In this document: one piece after another, positions 47,337 to 57,970 of the stretch
How the letters are laid out: every line of letters starts with the position of its first letter
Position numbering within the stretch: position 1 is the stretch's first letter
Source: Sesamum alatum
Lineage: Eukaryota > Streptophyta > Magnoliopsida > Lamiales > Pedaliaceae
Assembly: GCA_034509735.1 (NCBI GenBank)
Contig: JACGWO010000006.1
Coordinates: forward strand, 10,989,001-11,053,000
Length of the DNA stretch: 64,000 bases
Direction of reading: 5' to 3'
Made by a program: the position numbers and the translations under genes
Notes under the pieces: model-generated
What the model was told of the DNA's origin: nothing
Databases searched by the model: none
Seen by the model: only the letters and a program-made list of their open reading frames with translations

Positions 47337-47853
47337 CATAATTTACAACTTTTATATGGGGTGGAAAAGTGTACAAAAGTAATATTTAATTTTAAATTGA
47401 TAGTTAGTAAAATATAATTTGTAATTTTATGTCTCAAATGAGAGACAAAACATTAAAATTATTGAAGAGGGCCAAAATGGGCCAAGCAAATAAGTAATCT
47501 CAATCGGCCAGACGCAATAAATAATTAGGGTTTATTACCGGCTGTACCGAATTTAGTGAATTTGAAACGAGCTTTGGTCCAAGAAGAGAAATACTGAATA
47601 TTGTAGGATTAGGCAGAAATCCAGCAATATCCAAACCAATTCGGCAAAATAATCGACCCCTTAAAAGTTAACAACAGTTCACATTTTATCATTTAACAAT
47701 TGAAAATGGAGGGGAAAAACATACATGTTGCCCACGTGTAAAAAGGAAAGGAATCCTCATTGCCTCCAATGTTTTTGGAAGCTTAATATTATTTAATTAA
47801 TCCCTAAACAAAATGCAATTAAAAAAAAAACTAAAACACACCTTGTAACACTT
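47337..47853. other. Short AT-rich intergenic stretch
   Basis: No gene or clear element was seen between the copia LTR and the next MITE. Confidence 0.5.
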
Positions 47854-48482
47854 AGGACATGTTTACTACTTTGGATGTGATTATAATATGATAGATAAAT
47901 GAATGGTATTGTTTGGGATAAATGGTTGTAGGATAATATAATATTTTGTTTACTTACTATGCTATATTGTATGATTATTTAATTTCTTATTTACTAGCAA
48001 TTGTATTAATTTGTGATTTTAGAAGAATATGAATTATATGACCAAAATGCTCATAGAAGAAAAACATATATTTGGGTCGAAACATATATTTTTACTGAAT
48101 TTGTCTTTTGCTGAGAAGTGCTTGCATCTCACACATTCAAATGAATGTGCACGCAATTAATTATTTATTAATTGATAATCTTGCCCTTTTTGGCGTGAAG
48201 ATCTTAGAGTGGTAGATTTGCAATTTTTTCTACAATCAAGGATATTAAGGTAAACATTATATCCAACACAAGGGTTATATTGACCAAAGAACAAATAATA
48301 ATTTGGATAATTTTTTGGATGATTTGAATACCACCTCAAAAGGTGGTATTCAAATCATGCATTTATCCTACACTATAACGGGCCCCTAAACCAAATCACG
48401 GACCCATGTTTTTGCAAGTAAACATGAATTTAGGGGTGATTGAGCTATCAATCAAGTCTAATTATATATAGTAAACATGCAC
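47854..48482. mobile_element. PIF/Harbinger-type MITE with TTA duplication
   Basis: The left GGACATGTTTACTACTTT and the reverse-complemented right GTGCATGTTTACTATATA are inverted. TTA flanks both ends (47851-47853 and 48483-48485). It holds an internal perfect hairpin (48319-48358). No coding sequence is visible. Confidence 0.75.
48319..48358. repeat. Perfect 18-bp hairpin
   Basis: ATGATTTGAATACCACCT and its exact inverse AGGTGGTATTCAAATCAT are separated by CAAA. Confidence 0.9.
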
Positions 48483-48788
48483 TTAAAACATTACCAGACA
48501 ATAAAAAACCATGATTACCTATCAGAATCTCCAAATGAAAATTAGGGTAAATTCTGAAAAACCAAAAAAAATTGTGTATACAATAAATTATCTCATGTAT
48601 ATACATCATTATTTACTAATAATAACATATCAATACTAATTACATCATTTTAACATAAAAAGTGTATGTAAACATAGTTTGGGTTAGCACTATCGTTGAA
48701 CCTCTTTGGCCGAAGTGCCATTTTGTCGAGAAACCACAAATTTCTACGATGCTTCATCTAATTTTCTAATTTCAAGTGCGTTTCCCCA

Positions 48789-49097
48789 CACTACAAAAAA
48801 TACAATAATTAATCATGATTAATTGTCATGGTTAATACTGAATAGTCGTAGCAAATAGTCATTGACTCACATAACGATTGTTGGCCATGATTTTTACGAG
48901 GGTAGCTAAAATATTTGTCATGGCTAAAAGGCATGGGGAATTTTTTACCACAGCTCTTAACTATGGCAAATACGTTTTTCATGGTGAAAAAATTAATTTT
49001 TGCATTGATTTTTATTTAATCGTAGCCAATAAAAGTTATTTACCATGATTTTGAACCATGATCTATAAATATAGTCAATAGTAATTTTTTTCTAGTA
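48789..49097. mobile_element. CACTA-type MITE with CCA target duplication
   Basis: It starts CACTACAAAAAATAC and ends ATTTTTTTCTAGTA, a decayed inverse. CCA flanks it at 48786-48788 and 49098-49100. The internal CATGATTAATTGTCATGGTT and TACCATGATTTTGAACCATG motifs resemble the element at 37564. Confidence 0.7.
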
Positions 49098-49517
49098 CCA
49101 ACAAAATTAGGGTGGGTTATGGAGTGATTAGTTTTTACAGGATTTTGTGACCGTCGCTTGATCTTTTTTTCCCCTCCAATCTTCATTCTGCCTTAGATTT
49201 TTTTACAGGATTTGTGTCATGTGTTTTCTGCTATTATGTGCAAAATGTGAAGATGACCAACATTACAACAATTTTGGATGATTTTTTTGCCATTTTTAAG
49301 TAGGGGTCAAATTTAAAATCCCATAGAACCAAGTTTGCAATGGTCCACTCCTATGGAACCAAATTTGCAATTTTGCCGTTGATGTTATGTGTAACAAACA
49401 CGAAAAATTATATTTTTAATCATACAATTATATATGAGGATATGACACATTTAGTCATGCATATTTAGTAATTATAAATAGGTCTAATTACATTTAAATC
49501 CCTTTTAAAATTCGAAA

Positions 49518-49943
49518 GGTGAAATAACACTTATTGTCCTGTAACTTAGGACCTTCACACTTTTGATCCCATTGATAACGGAATTCTCACTTTTGGTCCT
49601 GTAACTTCTAAAAAGTAGCACTTTTGGTCCCATGCCACCTCTCCGCTAGATTTTTTAACGGAAAACACCATGTGCTTAGCACGTGGCCATTAGGGCCTTT
49701 ACACTTTGGTCCTATATGTTATGAAATTTTCACTTTTGGTTCTATAACTTTTAAAAAGTAACACTTTTGGTCCCATGCACTTAACGGCCACGTGTCACTT
49801 TCCATTAAATATCTAACGAAAAGTGCCAAGGGACCGAAAGTGCTACTTTTTGAAAGTTACAGGACCAAAAGTGAGAATCCCGCAACCAATGGAACCAAAA
49901 GTGGAAAGGCCCTAAGTTATGGGATGAAAAATGCTATTTCCCC
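49518..49943. mobile_element. Foldback MITE nested in an older foldback element
   Basis: AATTCGAAA flanks it exactly (49509-49517 and 49944-49952). The arms include GGTGAAATAACACTT / ATGCTATTTCCCC and CCTGTAACTTAGG / CCTAAGTTATGGG, with many CACTTTTGGTCC / GGACCAAAAGTG repeats. Outside it, 49485-49508 and 49953-50110 join into TTACATTTAAATCCC ... TTACACCCCTCC, one arm of a relative of the MITE at 46419. Confidence 0.8.
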
Positions 49944-50266
49944 AATTCGAAATTACAATTTTTCTTAAATAATTTTTCAAATTAAGCTTACACCCCTCCA
50001 AAAATTCTCCATTTATACATCCCTCTTTCATTAGGGTTTGAATGAAAAATATTAACGTTAACAAAAAAAAATAAAATAAAAATTACATGAATATTTAATT
50101 TTGTCCCTCATTTAACATTCTCATGTATATATATATATATATATTTTGATATAATATTCTCATGTATATTTTTGTACTTATAAAGGGATAGATGTAACAT
50201 ATATTTAAGGTGAGATTAACATTATTACATTGACAGGTTCTTACAAATAAAATACATTTGTAGGAG

Positions 50267-52233
50267 CACTACACAAATAATAATAATAATAACAATAATA
50301 ATAATAATAATAATAATAATTTGTTTGGAACGGGTATGAAATATTTTCCAACGAGTTGACACGGTTTGAAATGGGTTTTCTGACGGGCAAATGTCCATCC
50401 TTACCAGTAGTGTCAGAAAAATTTTGTGAAGAGTGAAACAAATCCATCACAAAGTTGTTGTGGACTTGTGACGGGTTTGTAAAGAGGTACAAAAAGTTGT
50501 CCGATGGATGAATAATAGTTGAAATAATTTTGCAGCGGGTTTTGTTGCGACAATCGGAATGGATACCGTTTATCTTTTTGCAACACCTTTTGTGATACAC
50601 ACCCATCTTAAACTTGTCAGAACTTTGTGATGTGTTTCTTTTTCCCAAACACCCAAAAGACATTACAACTTTAAGACACATTTTTCTGTGGCTATTTTGA
50701 GACGGGTTTGTGACATTTATTGTGTCGAATATTGTGGCAATTTTTGGATCGGGTTTTTATTTTTTCAGCGATTCTGTTTATATGTTGTAAACTTTTATGA
50801 CAAGTTCCGTTACAAAATCCACTACAACAAATTACTTTTAAATTATCTTTTATTAAAATTGATTATTTTAATTTATTTAATTGTAACTATTTTAATTTTC
50901 AGAATTTTGAAAAAAAACAATTTAAATATATTTTATTTTTAAATTAATTGATTTCAAATATATCTTATTATAATTATTTATTTTAATTTTAATTTATAAA
51001 TTTATTTTTTAAAATTTAAATTAAAATATTGAATAAACTGGAGTGCAATTAAATATTAAAAATAGAATTAACAACATTATATAGATGTATATATTAATTA
51101 AAAAATAGGACAAAAATATAAATTAAATAAGAAAAATCATAATCTAAAGCGGCCTCCTCATCCTGCTCGTCATCATTGCCGGACTCATCAGCTGTGGCCG
51201 AGTGATTAGCTGGAGGCTGGGGACGCACATGCATTGGAGGGGTGAGTAAGTACGCCATAATATGCATCACCATATCCTCCATCCTCGCGACACGGTCCTT
51301 CAATTCGACAGTATCTGGATGTGGAGTTTGTGTCAATAGTGGTGGCACGGTCCTTTATGATGGTCTCGCAGATGATGTGTTGGCCTCTAAGCTTAAACCG
51401 AATACACAACCCCTGTTTGGGCTACCGACTGTTGAGATCCACAGTTGCTACTCGATCTAGGTTACAAAGGCTGTTGAAGAAGCAGGAAGCTCTTGCCCAT
51501 TGGCGGGTGACTTGGCTTGTTGGTCCTTCAACATCTTCTGGAAGATCTCGTAAAATAAGAAAAAAATAGAAAAAAAAGTAAATTAATTAAATTATTTTTT
51601 TGATGTACTTACAGCCACCTGCTCCACCCTCGACCCGCTTCAGTTACTGTCGGTCTTTTTCTTTGTAGCAATTGGAGAAGAGCTTTATCTGGTTTGCCAG
51701 CCTGCCGAGTTGCATCTGTGAAGAAAATAAAAATTGTAAGACTATAAGCTTTATCTGGTTTGCCAGCCGTTAAATATAGCCGTTAGAGTTGAGAGCAACA
51801 TTTGGGATGGATTTTGTAAATAGATATATAGCCGTTGTGGAATTAGCCGTTCACTTTGTGATATGTATATAAATTTTGAGAGGACTAATAAGTTGTAACA
51901 AAATTGTAATGAATTTAGTAACACTTTTAGAACGGACAACTACTTTAGCTACATAATCATCTCAATTTAACAATGGTCGACCCAAAACCCGTGGCAAAAA
52001 TGTGATGAGTTTTATTTTGGAATGGGTTTGAAACAATATCTTGCTGAATTCATTTTGGGTTCTATAATGCTTCACCCCCTAAAGCTATTTAACTTGTTAT
52101 AAATGACATGATGATGTCATTCACACAAATCTATTCCGAACCCATTACAAAACCCGATAGAAATTGTGACGATTTATACCTGTCACAAAGTAGCCGTACC
52201 AAATTGTGATTTTTTTTTTTTTTTATCGTAGTG
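50267..52233 (-). mobile_element. Defective CACTA transposon (about 2 kb)
   Basis: It begins CACTAC (50267) and ends GTAGTG (52233), with GAG flanking at 50264-50266 and 52234-52236. Subterminal motifs such as GACGGGTTTGTGAC and AAACCCGTGGCA / AACCCATTACAAAACCCG are repeated in opposite orientation at the two ends, as in En/Spm elements. Remnants of a transposase tail lie inside. A (TAA)n microsatellite follows the left terminus (50278-50320). The catalytic region is missing. Confidence 0.85.
51094..51569 (-). pseudogene. En/Spm-type transposase C-terminal remnant
   Basis: Minus-strand pieces read EGPTSQVTRQWARAS, then after a stop and a frame change TQTPHPDTVELKDRVARMED, MVMHIMAYLLT and an acidic end (DESGNDDEQDEEAALDYD). 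The coiled, MEDMV-type segment with an acidic tail is typical of the C-terminus of plant En/Spm-like proteins. Family assignment is moderate and rests mainly on its position inside the CACTA ends. Confidence 0.55.
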
Positions 52234-52639
52234 GAGGAATATTTCTTAAGACGAGTTCATATGCAAAAAATTCCAAAAAGGAATATTTCCTTTAGTATTC
52301 TTTTATTTTTCTATGACCTATATGCATAGGAACATAGGAATATATAATTTTTATTTGCATATTATATTATTGAGTTTTAATGAAATTGTTAAATGCATAC
52401 ATTAAAAATCAAACAACCTACTCATTTTCAGTTTTTAATTTCTGAAACAATAGTTAAAGTAAAAATATATCTGTTTATACATATTCTCATTATAAATTGA
52501 TGCCACAATCCAACGTAAAACACATTTTTTTTTTTGTTTTTAAAACACAGTTGTAGAGTTATAAAGCAAACAAATTGGTACTTTTTGAATTGAAAGCGAT
52601 GAATTTTATTGATCGAAAGAAAAATGATTATATTCAATC

Positions 52640-52835
52640 CTGTCGACTATAAATATTGAACAGAGATAATTACAAACAATCATATCAACAATATCACATA
52701 AACTAACACCTAGCTATTACAGCAACAAATAATACCTACTATACAGTAGAAATAATATCAACTCATGTAGGGGTTCGAACCCATGACCTCTAGATTATGG
52801 GCCTCTTAGCTTTACCCACTAAACTAGGCCTCATC
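52640..52835 (-). mobile_element. tRNA-derived SINE
   Basis: Minus strand: GATGAGGCCTAGTTTAGTGG GTAAAG has a good A box (TAGTTTAGTGG). A perfect B box GGGTTCGAACCCC lies at 52770-52782 about 35 bp on, followed by a non-tRNA body (TAGTAGGTATTATTTG, TGCTGTAATAGCTAGG, TGTTAGTTTATG). It does not fold as a tRNA gene and has a 3' body shared with 36120-36352, so it is a SINE rather than a tRNA. Confidence 0.75.
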
Positions 52836-53336
52836 GGTGTGAACATTGGTAGTTAATAACGATCAACAAGCGATGCCTTCCAACCTATGAAAGTAAAGAG
52901 ATATTCACTTTTAGTGAAAAATTTAAATTATGTTATCTTGTATTTGGATGGAAGAGATTTTGATTTGAAGGAACGGTCTTTTCTTTTTCAAATTATTTCA
53001 TATTATTGAAATTTATAGTCCATTAAATATAGTTTAAAATAGGAATTCAGATGTTTGAAATATTTCATAATTAATATGGAATTATCCAAACGAGATCAAA
53101 GCATTTTTTATTGTGGATTTGGAATCTTTGTTTCAAATCATTCCATTTAAACACAACCTTACATTACGTTTGGATTAATGGATCTGAAAGTAGGGATTTC
53201 AAATCCCTAATAACATTTTTTTTTAATTTTTTGGATAAAATTCCATATTAGAAAATATTTCAAATCCTTGAACTCTCGTTTTGAACTAAGTTTTGTCAAC
53301 TTTTGATGGATTTCACATTTTACCGTTATGTAGTCT
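52836..53336. other. Gene-free stretch with weak foldback
   Basis: TTTGGATGGAAGAGATTTTG and GATTTGAAGGAA near 52950 and inverse-like TTCAAATCATTCCATTTAAA near 53135 suggest another degenerate MITE. No boundaries were fixed. Confidence 0.35.
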
Positions 53337-53540
53337 CACTACAAAAAAATCAATTTATGCTACGGAATTTGTAATGGCTGAGTAAAAGTTGTAATGACTT
53401 CCTAAATTTTGTAACCATTTTTGTAACGGCTAGACTTTCACTCCAAAAACATGAGTTACAAAATAATTGTAACGGTAACTGTGTAACGGACGAAGAGACC
53501 GTTACAAAAGTTGATCTAAAGCAGAAATTGATTTTGCAAC
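53337..53540. mobile_element. CACTA-type MITE, degenerate
   Basis: CACTACAAAAAAATCAATTT at the left and AAATTGATTTTGCAAC at the right are inverted with losses. TCT flanks at 53334-53336 and 53541-53543. GTAACGG / CCGTTAC motifs are repeated inside. Confidence 0.6.
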
Positions 53541-53593
53541 TCTATTTGGAATAGCTAGTGTGAATTAATAAGATAGTTATTTGGTATGTCTTT

Positions 53594-53989
53594 TGTTACA
53601 AAGAATGTGATAAGAGTGTATTACTGCTCGAAAACTAAAGAATTGCCAGCGAAAGCCATTGAAGAAATTTAAAGCTTCTTGACTATGTATTGAGAATTTT
53701 TATTAAGTGAATGTTCAGTCATACAAGCATTGCCTTAAATAGAGCTGAGAAGCAATCGAAAAACATAACCTACTAACTGCAAGAAGCTAACTAATCTAAG
53801 TTACTGATCTAACTAAATAACCGTCGAACAATAACTGAAAATTAGAGGGGAACGGATGAAGCGTGATTCCAGTAATAGAAACGCGTTACATTGTGAGCAC
53901 TTCCATCGGCCTTCACTGAAACTGGTTGGAACCAGGCCCTGGGTTCGATCCACTCAAGTCGCAAGCTCCTTTGTGTGATAATCTTAACA
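53594..53989 (-). repeat. Copia 3' LTR (about 396 bp)
   Basis: It starts TGTTACA and ends CTTAACA. Just inside it on the minus strand is GAGAGGGGGC, a polypurine tract directly following the RNase H remnant, as expected for the 3' end of a copia element. The matching 5' LTR is not in view. Confidence 0.65.
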
Positions 53990-53997
53990 GCCCCCTC

Positions 53998-54560
53998 TCA
54001 AGTTAGACTTTTATTCAGAATGATCAAGCCCAACTTGGACCATAATTGCAGGAAAGAGGCACCACTGAGTGGCTTTGTAAACAGGTCTGTGACTTGTTGC
54101 TTGGAAGCCACATATGTTGGTGCAATTAGACCTTCCTTGTACTTGTCTCGTACAATATGCCAATAAATTTCCAAGTGTTTAGTCCGTTCGTGGAATACTG
54201 GATTCATCGTGATATGTAACGTTGCTTTGTTATCACAGAAAAAAGGAATTGGTGCCTTGACTGGGACACCAAGATCCCTCAATACGTACATGATCCATAC
54301 AATGTCACACGTAGTGGTTGCCATGCTCCTGTATTCCGCTTTGGCAGTGGACCTTGAAACCGTTGCCTGCTTCGTCTTTCTCCATGATATAGGTGTTGTC
54401 CCAAAAAAAAATGCAATAGCCAGTTAATGATCTTTTTGTATCCCAGCATATTGCCTAATCTGCATCTGAATAAGCTGTTAGTTGCAAAGTGTTATTAGAA
54501 GGAAAAAAAAAAACCTGCTGAAAGACTAGCCTTTAGATATTTGACCAAGTGGATTGCTGC
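53998..54560 (-). pseudogene. Copia RNase H remnant
   Basis: From 54324 down, the minus strand reads MATTTCDIVWIMYVLRDLGV, then FFCDNKATLHI, HERTKHLEIYWHIVRDK and VTDLFTKPL. These are the standard landmarks of copia RNase H (DNK ... RTKHIEID ... DIFTKPL). Further upstream (to about 54560), the DADWAG ... TGYC ... SRSTAEAEYR part is recognisable only with stops and frame changes. Confidence 0.85.
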
Positions 54561-55349
54561 ATGCCAATGCTCTTAACAAGGATGTTGGAGGAATTGACTC
54601 AACTTTTGGACTGCATGAGAAACATCTGGTCTGGAGATTCCCAAATAGAACATCTGCCAATCAATCTTTTGTACTTGGAGGGTTCTGGTAATGTTGCACC
54701 TGATTCAGACGCGAGTTTAATTCCCACTGGCGAGGGGGTTGTGACAGCTGTAAACAGATTTTCGTGTTCCTCAATTTATCGAAACAAGAAAATATTACAA
54801 ATAAAATTTCTTGAATTGATAAAATATTTGTGGGTGCAAAATCTCTACTTGAAACCTCTGGTCTTCTCTTCAAGAACGTGATCTTTGATTTCGGCAACTT
54901 CGAAGGTGAAACTCAACGTTTGATCTACTTTGATGTTGACTTTGACATTGAATAACGTTAATTTTGGGGTCGTTGACTTGTTCCCAGATTAAACGCTATA
55001 AACTTGAAGATATTTGATTTGAATTTGGGATATTTCTTGGTGGATTTGAAACTTTGATCTTCCGAGAAGGTGGACTTCCGTCTTAATAACATTAATTCAT
55101 CGATTTTTGGACTTCTTCTCGAATTAAACGCTGGCTTTGGATGATTTTCGCAACGAACGCCTTGAATCTTGCCTTGAACACCATGGTCTTCCTTGATTTG
55201 CACTTGAGGATTTCGGGACTTCTTGAGTACTCTCTTGCTTGTATCTTCAATTGTATGTGTGTGTGTGTGTGTGTCTTGATTGAGTTTCAAGGACCCCTTT
55301 ATATAGCTGCCAAAGAGGTAGAGTTGTGGTGATTTGGACACTTATTTTT

Positions 55350-55384
55350 GTATTATCTCTTTATTAAATTTAAAGAGATAATAC
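55350..55384. repeat. Perfect hairpin, first copy
   Basis: GTATTATCTCTTTA is followed by a 7-bp loop and TAAAGAGATAATAC. The motif recurs at 55421-55462. Confidence 0.85.
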
Positions 55385-55420
55385 ATTAAATATTTGTGAA
55401 GACATGATTGGTCGATTTTG

Positions 55421-55462
55421 ATATTATCTCTTTAATTTTCGTATTTTTCAAAGAGATAATAT
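55421..55462. repeat. Hairpin, second copy
   Basis: ATATTATCTCTTT and AAAGAGATAATAT are separated by about 16 bp. The arms are the same as in the first copy. Confidence 0.85.
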
Positions 55463-57170
55463 AAAAAATATTTGTCTTGATTTGATTGGCCGAAACACCT
55501 TGTGGCCACTTCTCGGCCGTCAATTTGATGATGAAATCTATATTAAAATATCAATTAAATTAACTATTTATATTTGGAGTTAATTTAGTAAATTCCATAA
55601 TATAAATAGAAAAATATTATAATTGATAAATAATATATATTTTTCACTTGTCGTCATTTGATTGGGCGCAAAATTAACTTTTCTACAAATGCTCCCTTGA
55701 GAATCGTTCACGAACATATGCTTTAACATGTAATTTTCGAAGTGAATGAGTCGCAAAAATGCAGATCGAATTTAAATTGTCATCCGAATTATGGACTTAT
55801 TTCATCAAAATGTACCTGGAATTCAGCCCAAGCTCACCTGATCGTTTTGTTTGGTCTGAGTTGATTCATACAAATTTTGTTTTTGTTTTTTCCAGGTGGA
55901 CTTGCAACAAATCTCCTCAGGTTTGTAGAGATTTTTTTATTCATCCCAGGCCCACCTGATTAACTTTTTTGTTTAACTAGGTGCAAGGTGAGCCCATTGC
56001 TTTCTTTTTTTTTTTTCTTAACTTGCAGCCGTCGACATTTGTTCAATTTCTTCTAAGATAGCAATTGAAATGAGTTTTGCTGGAGCCACGGAGCTAGAGA
56101 AGTTGAGTTTAAATTGAACATAAAATCTAATTCAAACTCTAATTCAAACTCTAATAGACAATTGATTTCGCCAATATCCTAGTTCCATCAAACTTTTGAA
56201 TTTGAGTTTATTTGGGATTAAGATTCCACAAACTTATTTAGACTAAACGCCTACAAATCAATGCCTATATAAGAAGCTAAAATATGACGATCCAAATCAT
56301 GATTTTCTTTGTTCTTGAGGTATGTTCCAATAGCCACATATTTTTTCGTTATTCTATTTTATGGTATGCACACAAGGTGTTTGTCATAATGCTTCAACGA
56401 ACTGATGTCGAAGTTTCTTTGAATTTCTTTTCTTTTTGCTGATTACACAGTAGTCGTGATTTTTTTTCAACGTGTTTTCACTGATTTGAATTGCCGGGTT
56501 TTCTTTGAATTTCGATTCTACGTTCGCAACAATCGATTTCACTGATCCGTATCAATAGTTTCTGGAGCAGAAGTTTGGGTGTCCACATGACGTAGAAGGT
56601 TGTTTGGTCGCAATGACATTTTCATTGCGCAGACACGTCCACCGCCAGAATAAAGAGTGGACCGTGCTTGTAAGTAACAAGGCTGGTGCATGTAGCAAAA
56701 TAGGTACACATATAAGGTCACTCCCTTATTAGTGTCCAGTGGCCAAATCAAACTAATATATGTACTTCTTTAAACAATTTAATTTGAACGTCTTGTTTTA
56801 CAAGCGCACCAAAAAAAATTGGTAACGCGATCAACTAATGTTTGAATGCATGCTATTTTTTCCTTTCCTTTGTTTTTTTCTTTTTTCTTTTTGGTTTTTA
56901 CTTCACAAATTTCAATTTATTGATTCTCGAGAGACCCGTCAAAGGGCATAACACATATTTCTTCACAATACTGCAACGACTAGGAAATAGACTCTGTATT
57001 CGAGAAGTTAATAGTCAACGTTTAATCGATATTGACTATAACTTTTATTTGACATATTCCCATGTACTTTGCCAATGGTATGTCATAGCTCTTCCTTCTC
57101 TTTTGATCTATTTGAGGTTTTTTTTACTAACTCAATTAAATCTATTCTTTTTGCTTTGATAGGCTGCGAC

Positions 57171-57969
57171 ATGGTTTATTTCAAAGACGATTCTTTTTCC
57201 TCCGGCCAACAAAACTTAGTTATCCTTGATGATGAAAGTCAACCCGTGGAGAAAGGGACAACTTTGTCGACTCACACACCTCTCGTCGGTCGATATGCGA
57301 AGCAATGGCCGAGGTTGATGCATCCACTTCATACGGAGCAATGGTCTCGAGAAGTTTCATTGAGCATGGCTTCCAAGGTGTGGTCTTTACAAGTGACTCA
57401 TCACTGTTGTTCTGACGAACCAAGTTTTTTATCGACGTTAGGCCGCCGCTTCATTGAAGGGAAAGCCAAGTGGGGTGACAACAATCACTTTGTTGGTGAG
57501 TTCCGCTACATCAAAGGATATTGGGAGTGGACAGAAGACGTACTCAGCCGGTGCAAGCACAAGCTAGTTGCAGCTCAAGTATATGATGCCGTGTATGCCT
57601 CTTTGTTCACTTACGATCATATTTCCGACATCATCAAGGCATTCTGCGAAGCATGGTGCCCATCTACTAACACTTTTCTGACATCCTTCAGAGAGTTGTC
57701 TATTTCGTTGTGGGACGTGCATAGCCTTGCCGGACGTCCTATGACCGGACTCCTTTACGACGAAGTCATCCCAAGCGCCAAGGAGATTAATGGTGTTGAC
57801 GAGACAGGACAGGGACTTGTGCCTCGTTCATGCAAATTTCTGCTGCACGCTTATCATTTACTTTGAAAAAGTAGTAACGATGGTCAATCCCCCCAAGTTC
57901 CTATCGGCAAGTGGATCAAGTTTTGGCTTAGAAGAGCCACGAAGTACTGCGACCCCCTCTGCGTAAAGA
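57171..57969 (+). pseudogene. Plant mobile domain (PMD) protein, truncated
   Basis: The ATG at 57171 follows an acceptor-like TTGATAG. The protein reads with a PMD core: SREVSLSMASKVWSLQ, GYWEWTEDVLSRC, VYDAVYASLFTYD, FCEAWCPSTNTF, ELSISLWDVHSLAG, GLLYDEVIPSAKE and RSCKFLLHAYHLL. The PMD family (PF10536, formerly 'aminotransferase-like') occurs in MAIN/MAIL genes and in some Mutator and gypsy elements. After 231 codons there is a TGA (57864-57866). The frame then resumes with VPIGKWIKFWLRRATKY, which is conserved PMD sequence. At 57971 an LTR begins and the rest of the gene is lost. Whether it was a host gene or a transposon passenger is not clear. Confidence 0.8.
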
Positions 57970-57970
57970 G

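Larger units (their letters stand above)
54561..57170. other. Gene-free stretch upstream of PMD pseudogene
   Basis: No gene was recognised. 54940-55330 has imperfect direct repeats (CAGATTAAACGCTATAAACTTG / CGAATTAAACGCTGGCTTTGG), a (TG)n tract at 55253-55273 and a TATATAG near 55302, suggesting LTR or promoter material. Two hairpins lie at 55350-55462. 56800-57170 is T-rich with a splice-acceptor-like TTTGCTTTGATAG just before the PMD ATG, suggesting a leader intron. Confidence 0.45.

Noticed and set aside
52770..52835. Possible tRNA gene on the minus strand
   Set aside because: A and B boxes are present, but no cloverleaf can be drawn and the sequence continues into a SINE body shared with 36120-36352.
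54958..55341. 127-codon minus-strand frame
   Set aside because: It has a His-Thr run from a (TG)n tract and no domain. It lies in probable LTR or promoter repeats.
57069..57170. N-terminal extension of the PMD protein
   Set aside because: The added residues are encoded by T-rich, intron-like sequence ending in a splice acceptor. The ATG at 57171 is more likely.
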